Positions 33,549-41,264 of a stretch of DNA of 50,100 bases are shown here, in pieces. Source of the stretch: an uncultured Acidimicrobiales bacterium (GTDB lineage Bacteria; Actinomycetota; Acidimicrobiia; Acidimicrobiales; SZUA-35); contig CALHFG010000056.1 of assembly GCA_938029215.1 (NCBI GenBank), positions 1 through 50,100 of the forward strand, in the 5' to 3' direction. The translations under genes were made by a program, and so were the position numbers. Each line of letters opens with the position of its first letter. Within the stretch, counting starts at the first letter, position 1. The notes under the pieces are model-generated. The model was not told where the DNA came from. It worked only from the letters and a program-made list of their open reading frames with translations, and searched no databases.

Positions 33549-34486
33549 TCCGCACCCTCACCGGTCGGAGGAAAACCGATCAAACGGTTCTCCACGTGGA
33601 GCTCAATTCCGAAGCGATCATAGATCGTCTTCTGGACGTGCCGGATGAGGGCCGCAACATCGTCGGCCGAGCCGTCGGGGTCGGCTTGGATGAAGTTCGC
33701 GTGTTTCTCCGACACCTCGGCACTACCGATTCGATATCCCTTGAGCCCAGCCGCGTCGATAAGTCGCCCAGCCGAGTCGTCTGGCGGGTTCGCGAACACC
33801 GAACCGGCATTCTGGCCGCCGGGTTGGTTCGCCCTGCGCCAGGTCACGATGTCGGTCAGTTCTTGCTTCCCGCGTTCCGCGTCGCCGACTCCCAGTTCGA
33901 GTTCGGCAAAAAGAACGAGATGGTCGGCGCTGACCGCGCTTGACCGGTATCCAAAACCGCACGCCTCGGCCGACCACTGTTCGGGCCCGCCGGTCCGCAT
34001 GTCGTACACCGAGATCGACCGAACCGATGCCGCCATGTCCGACCCATGACCGCCGGCGTTCATCCGGATCGCTCCCCCCACGGTGCCGGGTACGCCGACC
34101 GCCCATTCAAATCCCGTGATTCCCGCCGCCACCAGTTGGCGGGCGATTCTTGGCAGCACAGCTGCTCCGCCAAGCACGACGCGCACCCGTTCGCCGGATT
34201 GCGTAGGGCGGTGCACCTCGACCGACGCAAAGTCCTGTTCCAGGCGGAGCACAACGCCATCGAACCCCGAATCGCTTACCAGGAGGTTGCTGCCTGCTCC
34301 CAACGGCAGAAACGGAACGTGTGCGGGGGTCACGGAGCGAACGACATCGAGATCGTGAACCGATGTCACCGAGACGAGCGCGACGGCTCGACCGCCAACC
34401 CGATAGGTGCAATGGGATCCAATGGGCTCGTCGAGCCGTACCTGCCCAGGAAGGGCCTCCGCAAGGGACTGGGGAAAGAGGCTCAT
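33545..34486 (-). CDS. murB: UDP-N-acetylmuramate dehydrogenase
   Basis: A 313-residue FAD enzyme. Signature segments are SHCTYRVGGRAVAL, LPLGAGSNLLVSDSGFDGVV, FEWAVGVPGTVGGAIRMNAG, FGYRSSAV, NQPGGQNAGSVFANPP with the proton-donor Ser, GRLIDAAGLKGYRIGSAEVS, and a C-terminal FGIELHVENRLIGF. MurB reduces UDP-GlcNAc-enolpyruvate to UDP-MurNAc with NADPH in the cytoplasm. It resembles type I/IIa enzymes in having the YR loop. ATG 34486 overlaps the murC stop by four bases, and its own stop overlaps ftsQ likewise. The companion murA is not in the window. Confidence 0.96.
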   Translation of the reverse strand: MSLFPQSLAEALPGQVRLDEPIGSHCTYRVGGRAVALVSVTSVHDLDVVRSVTPAHVPFLPLGAGSNLLVSDSGFDGVVLRLEQDFASVEVHRPTQSGERVRVVLGGAAVLPRIARQLVAAGITGFEWAVGVPGTVGGAIRMNAGGHGSDMAASVRSISVYDMRTGGPEQWSAEACGFGYRSSAVSADHLVLFAELELGVGDAERGKQELTDIVTWRRANQPGGQNAGSVFANPPDDSAGRLIDAAGLKGYRIGSAEVSEKHANFIQADPDGSADDVAALIRHVQKTIYDRFGIELHVENRLIGFPPTGEGAE

Positions 34487-35898
34487 GAAGGAGCCGCCAA
34501 TGCGTCAAGGACCTCATCGGCCACTGCGGGGAGGTCACCGGCGCTCAGGAGGAGGACGAGATCGCCCGGGTCCGCCAACCGGGCGGCGGCTCCGGGCACG
34601 TCGGCGGGCCCGCCGACCCTCAAGACGTTGAGCGAAGGCGCAAAGGTTCGCAGGTGATCGAATACGAGGTCGGCGCTGATGCCGGGCCGCGGGGTTTCGC
34701 CCGATGAGTAGATGTCGGTAATGACCACCGAGTCGGCCTCGGCCAAGGCGGATGCATAGGTCTGCCAGAGCGCCTCGGTCCTGCTGTACCGATGAGGCTG
34801 GAAGACAACGTGAACCCTGTTGCCACACACTTGCCGGGCCGCAGCTATCGCCGCGAGGATTTCTCCATGAAGGTGGGCGTAGTCATCGACTACCACCACT
34901 CCCCCGGCTTCCCCACGGCGCTCGAACCGTCGACCAACTCCTTCAAATGAGTTCAACGCCTCGACCGCGGCCCCGACATTCCCGCCAAGCGCTCGAACAA
35001 CCGCCACCGCTGCGGTCAGGTTGAGCGCGTTGTGACGGCCCGGTTGTTGCGGGTCGACCACAAATTGCAATCCATCGAACTCGAGGGCCGATTGAGGAGG
35101 ATCAAAAACTAGCCGCACATCGGCGCCTGGGATCTCGCCATAGACCCCTCGATCGATCGGCTCGGACGGTTCGAGCGTTCCCACCGTTTCGATCCGTTCC
35201 AGCGCGGCCTGAACTCCAGGGTCATCGCCGCACAGAACGACTGCGGCGAGCTCTGGGTTCTGGATGAAGGAGTCAAATGCCGCATACAGGCCCGCCTCGC
35301 CGCCGTAATACTCGAGATGATCCGGTTCGATATTTGTGACGACGGCGATCTCTGCACAGAGTTCGACGAACGTGCCGTCGCTCTCGTCAGCCTCCACCAC
35401 AAGAATGCCGCCCGGGTCGCCAAGCACCGCTCCGGGAACGATTTGGTCGATCCCGAGCAGCTTTCCCCCGACGATCGAGGTGACCGGCATGCCAGAGCCC
35501 AATAGCGCCGCTGTCGTCATCGAAGAGGTCGTGGTCTTTCCATGGGTGCCGGCGATCGCCACGGTCCGAAAGGCAGCCGTAATGCCGGCCAGAGCGTCGG
35601 CTCGGCGGTACACCTCACGTCCGGCGGCCAGCGCCGCTTCAACCTCAGGGTGAGTATCCGGAACGGCGGTCGACCGCACGATGAGTGCCTCTGGGTCGAT
35701 CGCTCCGTACTCGGCCCCTACCGTCACCCGAACGCCAAGCTGCTCCAGAGCACGCAACGTTGGAGAGTCGTTCTGGTCCGAGCCCGATACCTGAAGACCG
35801 AGATGGGCAAGCACGGCCGTAATCGGCGCCATGCCGGTTCCGCCACAGCCCACAACATGAACGGCTGGCGAACGGGAGAGGTCGATGCGTCGGGTCAT
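34483..35898 (-). CDS. murC: UDP-N-acetylmuramate--L-alanine ligase
   Basis: A 471-residue Mur ligase. The N-terminal VHVVGCGGTGMAPIT is the UDP-substrate Rossmann motif, VAIAGTHGKTTTSSM the ATP P-loop, VEADESDGTF and NIEPDHLEYYG the metal-binding region, and GRHNALNLTAAVAV the central signature. The segment VVVDDYAHLHGEI departs from the usual DDYAHHPTE of MurC, while VFQPHRYSRT and VVITDIYSSGETPRPG are normal. It adds L-Ala to UDP-MurNAc in the cytoplasm. ATG 35898 overlaps murG by four bases. The HHP-to-HLH change lies at the domain-3 hinge and could affect amino-acid or phosphate contacts; the rest of the enzyme is intact. Confidence 0.95.
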   Translation of the reverse strand: MTRRIDLSRSPAVHVVGCGGTGMAPITAVLAHLGLQVSGSDQNDSPTLRALEQLGVRVTVGAEYGAIDPEALIVRSTAVPDTHPEVEAALAAGREVYRRADALAGITAAFRTVAIAGTHGKTTTSSMTTAALLGSGMPVTSIVGGKLLGIDQIVPGAVLGDPGGILVVEADESDGTFVELCAEIAVVTNIEPDHLEYYGGEAGLYAAFDSFIQNPELAAVVLCGDDPGVQAALERIETVGTLEPSEPIDRGVYGEIPGADVRLVFDPPQSALEFDGLQFVVDPQQPGRHNALNLTAAVAVVRALGGNVGAAVEALNSFEGVGRRFERRGEAGGVVVVDDYAHLHGEILAAIAAARQVCGNRVHVVFQPHRYSRTEALWQTYASALAEADSVVITDIYSSGETPRPGISADLVFDHLRTFAPSLNVLRVGGPADVPGAAARLADPGDLVLLLSAGDLPAVADEVLDALAAPS

Positions 35899-37016
35899 GT
35901 GGCCGACGATTCTTGCAGATGATCTTGCACGAGTCGTGCCACCTCGTTGGCCGCCTGTGCATGGTCGACGGTGGGGACCGCAGAACGCATCAGCTGTTGT
36001 TGCCCTCTATCCAGCAACGGTTCGAGCTGCTGCTCGAGATACTCGGCCGACAGCAGTGCATCGTCGAGCACAATCGCTCGACCCACGTCCTTGAGTTCAT
36101 TGGCGTTAGCAAGCTGGTGCTGTCGAGGGGCGGATGGCAACGGAACGATCGCTACGGGTAGGCCGGAAACGCTGAGTTCGGCGACCGTGCTCGCTCCGCC
36201 TCGAGTAAGGGCGAGGTCGGCTGCGGCGAGCAGCGTGGGCATGTCGTCCTCGTAGGCGATTGTTCGATAGTTCGCCGTCGCTGGATCGAGCGGGTTCAGC
36301 GCCTCGGGGTTACGGCGGCCGACGACGTGGTAGATCACTAATTCGGATCGGTCAGACCAACGTGCTGCGAGATCGCGGACCGAGGAGTTGATGCTGCCGG
36401 CTCCAAGCGAACCCGCCCACACCGCCAGCAGAGTCGTGTTCTCATCGGAAATGCCCAGTTTGGCTCGGGCAGCCGCTCGCCGATCCACACTCTGGTCTAC
36501 CAGCGCCTCTGAGACCGCCGCCCGGATGGGGTTTCCGGTAAGAACGCCCTTGGGTAGGTCGGTCGGCGGAAACGGAAGAGCACAAGACTCAGCGAAACGT
36601 CCGACGATTCTGTTTACCGCACTCGCTCGGGCATTCTGTTCGGTCACGACAACAGGGATGCCCAGCATCCGAGCAGCAACGCTCGGAGCAAACGCGGCAA
36701 ATCCTCCAAGACAGAGCAGCACCTCGGGCCGGCGCTCCTTCAACAGCGCCCGAGCCTGGATCTGGCCCCGCAACAGCTCGCCGATGCTCTTCAATGCGGC
36801 GACACTGACCGAACGAGGAATGCCACGACCCGGCAACGTGTCGAGTGTGAACCCGGCCGCAGGCACCAGCGTGGCTTCGTTTCCTCGGGTCGAGCCAACG
36901 AAGCCAATGTCCTCAGGTGCGAGCCCTGACTGGACAAGAGCCTCGGCGACCGCGATGCCGGGATTGGTATGACCCGCCGTGCCACCGCCAGCAATGAGAA
37001 CTCGTCGGGTCGTCAT
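35895..37016 (-). CDS. murG: UDP-N-acetylglucosamine--N-acetylmuramyl-(pentapeptide) pyrophosphoryl-undecaprenol GlcNAc transferase
   Basis: A 373-residue GT-B glycosyltransferase. The N-terminal VLIAGGGTAGHTNPGIAVAE is the first G-loop (usually GGTGGH), FVGSTRGNEATLVPAAGF the second, and GGFAAFAPSVAARMLGIPVV, VTEQNARASAVNR the membrane-face region. LLAVWAGSLGAGSINSSV replaces the common GGSQGA loop with AGSLGA. YEDDMPTLLAAADLALTRGG and ASTVAELSVSGLPVAIVPLP are the UDP-GlcNAc-binding signatures. It makes lipid II on the inner membrane face. ATG 37016 is 12 bp downstream of the ftsW stop, one of the few non-overlapping junctions in the cluster. Confidence 0.95.
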   Translation of the reverse strand: MTTRRVLIAGGGTAGHTNPGIAVAEALVQSGLAPEDIGFVGSTRGNEATLVPAAGFTLDTLPGRGIPRSVSVAALKSIGELLRGQIQARALLKERRPEVLLCLGGFAAFAPSVAARMLGIPVVVTEQNARASAVNRIVGRFAESCALPFPPTDLPKGVLTGNPIRAAVSEALVDQSVDRRAAARAKLGISDENTTLLAVWAGSLGAGSINSSVRDLAARWSDRSELVIYHVVGRRNPEALNPLDPATANYRTIAYEDDMPTLLAAADLALTRGGASTVAELSVSGLPVAIVPLPSAPRQHQLANANELKDVGRAIVLDDALLSAEYLEQQLEPLLDRGQQQLMRSAVPTVDHAQAANEVARLVQDHLQESSAT

Positions 37017-37028
37017 TGGACCTTGCCC

Positions 37029-38810
37029 CTAGGCGCGACCGCGGCGGGCAACGCTTACCAATAGTCCGCTCGCAAAGAGCGTGGTGACGAGGCTCGATCC
37101 GCCGGCGGACACAAAAGGAAGGGGTTCACCGGTGATCGGCATGAGGCCCAGTGCCATGCCGATATTCAGCGAGGCTTGGGTGATGATCCAGATCGTCAGG
37201 CCCGATGCCAGGATTCGTCCGTAGGCGTCTGGGGCCCGAAGTGCCGCCGTGAGGCCAAGATACCCAAACAGCCCGAAGGCCAAGATCAACGCAAAGGCAC
37301 CGATCGCGCCGAGCTCTTCCCCTACGACCGCAAAGATGAAGTCGGTTTGAGCCTCGGGCAGAAAACCCCACTTGGCCCTACTGCCGCCGAGGCCACGACC
37401 GAAAACGCCGCCCGAGGCGATTCCAATTTGGCTCTGCACGGTTTGTAGACCAATGCTGTCGGCATAGGCCCAAGGATCGAGGAACGCAAGCAGGCGACGG
37501 CGGCGGTATTCAGCCACGTAGCCAAGAATTGCCGCACCGGCCACGCCGGTGATCGACCACATCACGAGATGGTCGAGCCGGGCCTTGGCAGTGAACAACA
37601 TCAACAACGCCACGGTGGCCATGATGATCGGAGTACCAAGCTTTGGCTGCAACATGAGCAAAAAGGAGAAGCCAATGACAATGGAGATAACCGGCCGGAT
37701 CGTGCGGTGCGGTAGATGCATCTGATGCTCACGGGCGCCCAGAATCTTGGCGGTCATGAGAATCAACGCAAGTTTTGCCAGTTCGGCCGGTTGCAAGACC
37801 ACGAATCGGAGGTCAAGCCATCGGCTCGAACCGTTGATCTCGGTTCCTACGCCTGGAATAAGCACCGCGATGAGCAAGACCGCGGATGCGATTCCCGCTG
37901 GCACGGCCAGTTGATCGGTGCGCCGATAGTTGATTCGGCTCCCGACCGCGAACGCCAAACCTCCGATCAGCGCGTACCGCAGCTGTCGGGAGAAGGTGAA
38001 GAATGGCGATTGATCCTGGGACACCGACGCCACCGATGAAGCGCTGAGGACCATGACCAAGCCGAATAGGGACAGCCCAATCACCAGGATCGTGATCGAC
38101 CACCCCGTTCTCTCACCGACTGCTGTCGCGGGCAACTTGGCGGTTTGCCCTGGCCTCCACTGCCGGGCGAGCCGTACACGATCGGCCAGTGTTGGTCTAG
38201 CTGGCCGCCGGGTCCGCGCTTGTGGGGCACGACGACTGCTGGCGGTCTGGCGCGGAGAGTTTCGCTGCGACGGGACCTGACGCTGCGTGCTCCGACCGAC
38301 CGTCTTTTTCGGGACGCGGCGGCGGACGGGCTGGCTACTGCGAGTTCGTTCGGCGGTGGCACCTAGGGAGCCCTTGATCTGCTTGGTGGGGGCTGTCGAT
38401 CGACGGGAAGCCGAAACCCGCTTGGCCGCGACCTTCTTTGCCACGGGCCGCTTCCGTGAGCTGGTCCGCTGGGATTCCGCCTTCTTTGAAGCCCCGCTCT
38501 TGACTCTGGGCCTCGCGGTCGCCGTGCGTTTGGACACGGCGCGTTTTGGCGCCGGGGCGTTTGGAGACCGAGTCGTTCGCGATGCTGCCTTCTTTGGTGC
38601 GGCTTTTCTCGCCACGGTCTTCGGTGTTCCCGTCGAGGTGCTCCTCCGCGTCCTCGTCGACACGGTCCCTGCCCGCGCGGTTCGAGATTTTTTGGCTGCA
38701 GTCCTCTTGGAGGCGGCCTTTTTCGACACGGCCTTCTTTGCGACCCGCTTGCTCGCCTTCTTTGCTACTCGTTTCCGGGCTACCGGGCGGTCGCGTTGGA
38801 TCGTTGTCAT
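37029..38810 (-). CDS. ftsW: FtsW peptidoglycan polymerase with 235-residue basic N-terminal tail
   Basis: A 593-residue SEDS protein; the family is normally 380-450. Residues 1-235 are Lys/Arg/Ala/Ser/Thr/Pro-rich, opening MTTIQRDRPVARKRVAKKAS, with almost no acidic residues, and end GERTGW. Residues about 236-590 are the multi-helix SEDS core: LVMVLSASSVASVSQ, NGSSRWLDLRFVVLQPAELA (with the family W and PAE), MLQPKLGTPII, GRGLGGSRAKWGFLPEAQTD, FIFAVVGEELG, and LPFVSAGGSSLV. FtsW polymerises septal glycan with FtsI. The SEDS N-terminus is cytoplasmic, so the tail faces the nucleoid. The frame is unbroken and begins at ATG 38810 overlapping mraY. FtsW rather than RodA is inferred from the cluster. 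Confidence 0.94.
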   Translation of the reverse strand: MTTIQRDRPVARKRVAKKASKRVAKKAVSKKAASKRTAAKKSRTARAGTVSTRTRRSTSTGTPKTVARKAAPKKAASRTTRSPNAPAPKRAVSKRTATARPRVKSGASKKAESQRTSSRKRPVAKKVAAKRVSASRRSTAPTKQIKGSLGATAERTRSSQPVRRRVPKKTVGRSTQRQVPSQRNSPRQTASSRRAPQARTRRPARPTLADRVRLARQWRPGQTAKLPATAVGERTGWSITILVIGLSLFGLVMVLSASSVASVSQDQSPFFTFSRQLRYALIGGLAFAVGSRINYRRTDQLAVPAGIASAVLLIAVLIPGVGTEINGSSRWLDLRFVVLQPAELAKLALILMTAKILGAREHQMHLPHRTIRPVISIVIGFSFLLMLQPKLGTPIIMATVALLMLFTAKARLDHLVMWSITGVAGAAILGYVAEYRRRRLLAFLDPWAYADSIGLQTVQSQIGIASGGVFGRGLGGSRAKWGFLPEAQTDFIFAVVGEELGAIGAFALILAFGLFGYLGLTAALRAPDAYGRILASGLTIWIITQASLNIGMALGLMPITGEPLPFVSAGGSSLVTTLFASGLLVSVARRGRA

Positions 38811-39853
38811 GGTGTGAACTCCACGGCTCCGACAAAGTCGGCATAGAACAGTCCAAGCGCTACGGCGGTGAGACCACCAGCGATCAGCCAGAAGCGAACG
38901 ATGACCTTGGTCTCGGCCCAGCCCTTCAGTTCGAAGTGATGATGAAACGGCGCCATTCGGAAGAGACGCTTGCCCTTCGTCGCTTTGAAATATCCAACCT
39001 GCAGCATGACCGACAGGGTCTCCGCCACGTAGATGCCACCGATGATGGGAAGGAGGAGGTGGGTATTGAGAAGCAAGGCAAGAACCGCGAGTCCGGTTCC
39101 GATCGCCAGTGAGCCCGTGTCACCCATGAAGATCTCCGCCGGAGCGGCGTTGAACCAAAGAAATCCGGCCAACGCACCCACCATCGCAATGCCCACCACC
39201 GCGAGATCCAAGGCGTGAGGTACGTCGTAGAGCATCGGCCTCGTCGCGGCCTGACGAAAGATCCAGAAACCGATCAGAACGTACGCGGCAAAGGAGAAGA
39301 TGCCTGAACCAGCAGCTAGCCCGTCAAGGCCATCGGTCAGGTTGACCGCATTGCTGCTTCCAATGATCAACAACACCGCCCACAAGATCCAGCCGACCGT
39401 TCCTAGATCGAATGAAGTAAAGCGAGTAAAGGAAAGTTCGGTGTGGGTGTTGGTGATGGCCTGGGCCGCGATGGCGAAGCCAAAGGCAACGGCCAAGAGG
39501 CCCAGCATCTTCATGCGGCTGGTAAGACCAAGGTTTCGCTCCCGCGAGACCTTGATCCAATCGTCAAGAAGGCCCACTCCCCCAGCGCCTGCGATCGCTG
39601 CCATGGCCAGCAAACCCGAACGCGTAAAGATTCCGCCGATAAGAAGGTGGCTGAAGAAGTATCCGGCGACCGCTCCGAACACGATGGCAATACCGCCCAT
39701 CGTGGGGGTACCAGCCTTGACCTGATGGCCCTGCGGTCCGTCGGTTCGAATCGGCTGGCCGATCCGGCGCTTTGTGAGAATGTCGATCAGCAGCCGAGTG
39801 CCGAACGCACTCAAGGCGAAGGCGATACCCGCCGCGGTCAGAAGTCGAATCAC
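38807..39853 (-). CDS. mraY: phospho-N-acetylmuramoyl-pentapeptide-transferase
   Basis: A 348-residue membrane enzyme with about ten helices. Signature segments are GPQGHQVKAGTPTMGGIAIV, GLLDDWIKVSRERNLGLTSR (the DD metal-binding pair and K), SSNAVNLTDGLDGLAAGSG with the catalytic-site Asp, FLWFNAAPAEIFMGDTGSLA, and MAPFHHHFELKGWAETKVIV with the His-rich loop. It transfers phospho-MurNAc-pentapeptide to undecaprenyl phosphate, forming lipid I. The start is GTG 39853, four bases after the murE stop region. murF, whose product is the substrate for this step, normally lies just upstream but is missing; murD, normally downstream, is missing too. Confidence 0.96.
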   Translation of the reverse strand: MIRLLTAAGIAFALSAFGTRLLIDILTKRRIGQPIRTDGPQGHQVKAGTPTMGGIAIVFGAVAGYFFSHLLIGGIFTRSGLLAMAAIAGAGGVGLLDDWIKVSRERNLGLTSRMKMLGLLAVAFGFAIAAQAITNTHTELSFTRFTSFDLGTVGWILWAVLLIIGSSNAVNLTDGLDGLAAGSGIFSFAAYVLIGFWIFRQAATRPMLYDVPHALDLAVVGIAMVGALAGFLWFNAAPAEIFMGDTGSLAIGTGLAVLALLLNTHLLLPIIGGIYVAETLSVMLQVGYFKATKGKRLFRMAPFHHHFELKGWAETKVIVRFWLIAGGLTAVALGLFYADFVGAVEFTP

Positions 39854-39857
39854 CGGT

Positions 39858-41264
39858 TCACCACCCTGCCCGCTGAAGAGCGGTCACGGCTGCGAGCCGA
39901 TCGTCGAAGTCGATGACGTCGCTCCCGATCGTCTGCGTCGTCTCGTGGCCCTTACCTGCAATAAGAACGATGTCACCTTCGGTTGCACCAGCGATTGCGG
40001 CGTCGATAGCCATCTGCCGATCCGGCTCAACCTCGACCGAGGCGTCGGCGGGCACGCCATCCAAGATGTGGTTGATGATCACGGAGGGATCTTCGCTGCG
40101 AGGGTTGTCCGAGGTGATCACCACGTGGTCGGCAAGCGCCGCTGCCTGGGCACCCATCAACGGGCGTTTCGCTTGGTCACGGTCGCCTCCGCATCCAAAA
40201 ACGACGTTTACTCGGTTGCCAGACGGAATCGCCGCCCGGCACGCATCAAGCGCCACCCGGAGGCTGTCGGGTGTGTGGCTGTAGTCCACGACCACCCGAA
40301 AGGGCTGACCTATCGATACCCATTCCATCCGACCCGGAACCGGGTCGATCGCTCCGATCGCATCGGCGACATCATCGGCGCCGTAGCCGAGCGAATCCAG
40401 GATGGTGGCGGCACAGACGGCGTTAGAAACGTTATGCATCCCTGCCAACTGGAGCGTTACCGGGTGCCCCTGCCAGCCAAACGAGGTCACCGGGCCACGT
40501 ACCTCCAGGTGGTCCACGTCATCGACCGAATACGGACGAGCGTCGCTGCGCCGTTTCAACAGGTCCTGCCCGCGAGGGTCATCGGCATTGATGACGGCGA
40601 CCTCGGAGAGGTCTGGCGCAAAGAGTTTGGCTTTGGCCGCAAAATACGCTTCCATCGACGGGTGGAAGTCCAAGTGATCTTGGGACAGGTTGGTAAACCC
40701 TGCCACCGCGAACGTCATCCCAGCGACACGGTGCAACTCGAGCGCATGGCTCGACACTTCCACGGCCAGATAGCGGACACCGTTGCTTCTCATCGACGCC
40801 AGATGAGCAAAGAGCTCGGGCGCTTCCGGGGTGGTCCGCTTTCCGGACAACGTCCCCATCACCTCTACCGGTTGTCCCAGTTTCGAGAGCATTGAACCCA
40901 ACATCGAGGTGACGGTCGTTTTCCCGTTCGTGCCTGTCACACCAATGGCAGAAACGTCGCGCTCAGGATGATCGAAGATCGCTGCGGCCGCCGGACCCAT
41001 AGATGCACGACTGTCATCGACAAGCAGCTGTGGCACATCGAGATCGAGTGGCCGCTCGACGAGCAGAGCGGTGGCGCCCTGTTCAACCGCGGCCGCCGCA
41101 AAGTCGTGCCCATCGACGTTTTCGCCGGGAACACAGGCAAAAAGCGCGCCTGGTTTGCTGCTACGAGAATCATGGGTGATAGACGTGACGGTGTCGACTC
41201 GGTCGCTGAAACGGGCTCCGATTTCGGTGGCGAGCCGGTCGAGCGTGATGCCGAGACCGCTCAT
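39858..41264 (-). CDS. murE: UDP-N-acetylmuramoyl-L-alanyl-D-glutamate--2,6-diaminopimelate ligase
   Basis: A 468-residue Mur ligase. The N-terminal UDP-binding domain has ITHDSRSSKPGALFACVPG. VTGTNGKTTVTSM (about 109-121) is the ATP loop. VEVSSHALELHRVAG and FTNLSQDHLDFHPSMEAYFA give the carbamoylated-Lys region. YSHTPDSLRVALDACR and VVFGCGGDRDQAKRPLMG precede DNPRSEDP near residue 385, the signature for meso-diaminopimelate, so the peptidoglycan should be of the DAP type. The C-terminal IAGKGHETTQ is conserved. ATG 41264 overlaps the ftsI stop by four bases. A stand-alone gene, not fused to murF. Confidence 0.96.
   Translation of the reverse strand: MSGLGITLDRLATEIGARFSDRVDTVTSITHDSRSSKPGALFACVPGENVDGHDFAAAAVEQGATALLVERPLDLDVPQLLVDDSRASMGPAAAAIFDHPERDVSAIGVTGTNGKTTVTSMLGSMLSKLGQPVEVMGTLSGKRTTPEAPELFAHLASMRSNGVRYLAVEVSSHALELHRVAGMTFAVAGFTNLSQDHLDFHPSMEAYFAAKAKLFAPDLSEVAVINADDPRGQDLLKRRSDARPYSVDDVDHLEVRGPVTSFGWQGHPVTLQLAGMHNVSNAVCAATILDSLGYGADDVADAIGAIDPVPGRMEWVSIGQPFRVVVDYSHTPDSLRVALDACRAAIPSGNRVNVVFGCGGDRDQAKRPLMGAQAAALADHVVITSDNPRSEDPSVIINHILDGVPADASVEVEPDRQMAIDAAIAGATEGDIVLIAGKGHETTQTIGSDVIDFDDRLAAVTALQRAGW

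Noticed and set aside
37029..38810. FtsW tail as a separate histone-like gene joined by frameshift
   Set aside because: The frame is unbroken from ATG 38810, which overlaps the mraY stop like the other junctions, and no internal start with ribosome site precedes the membrane core.
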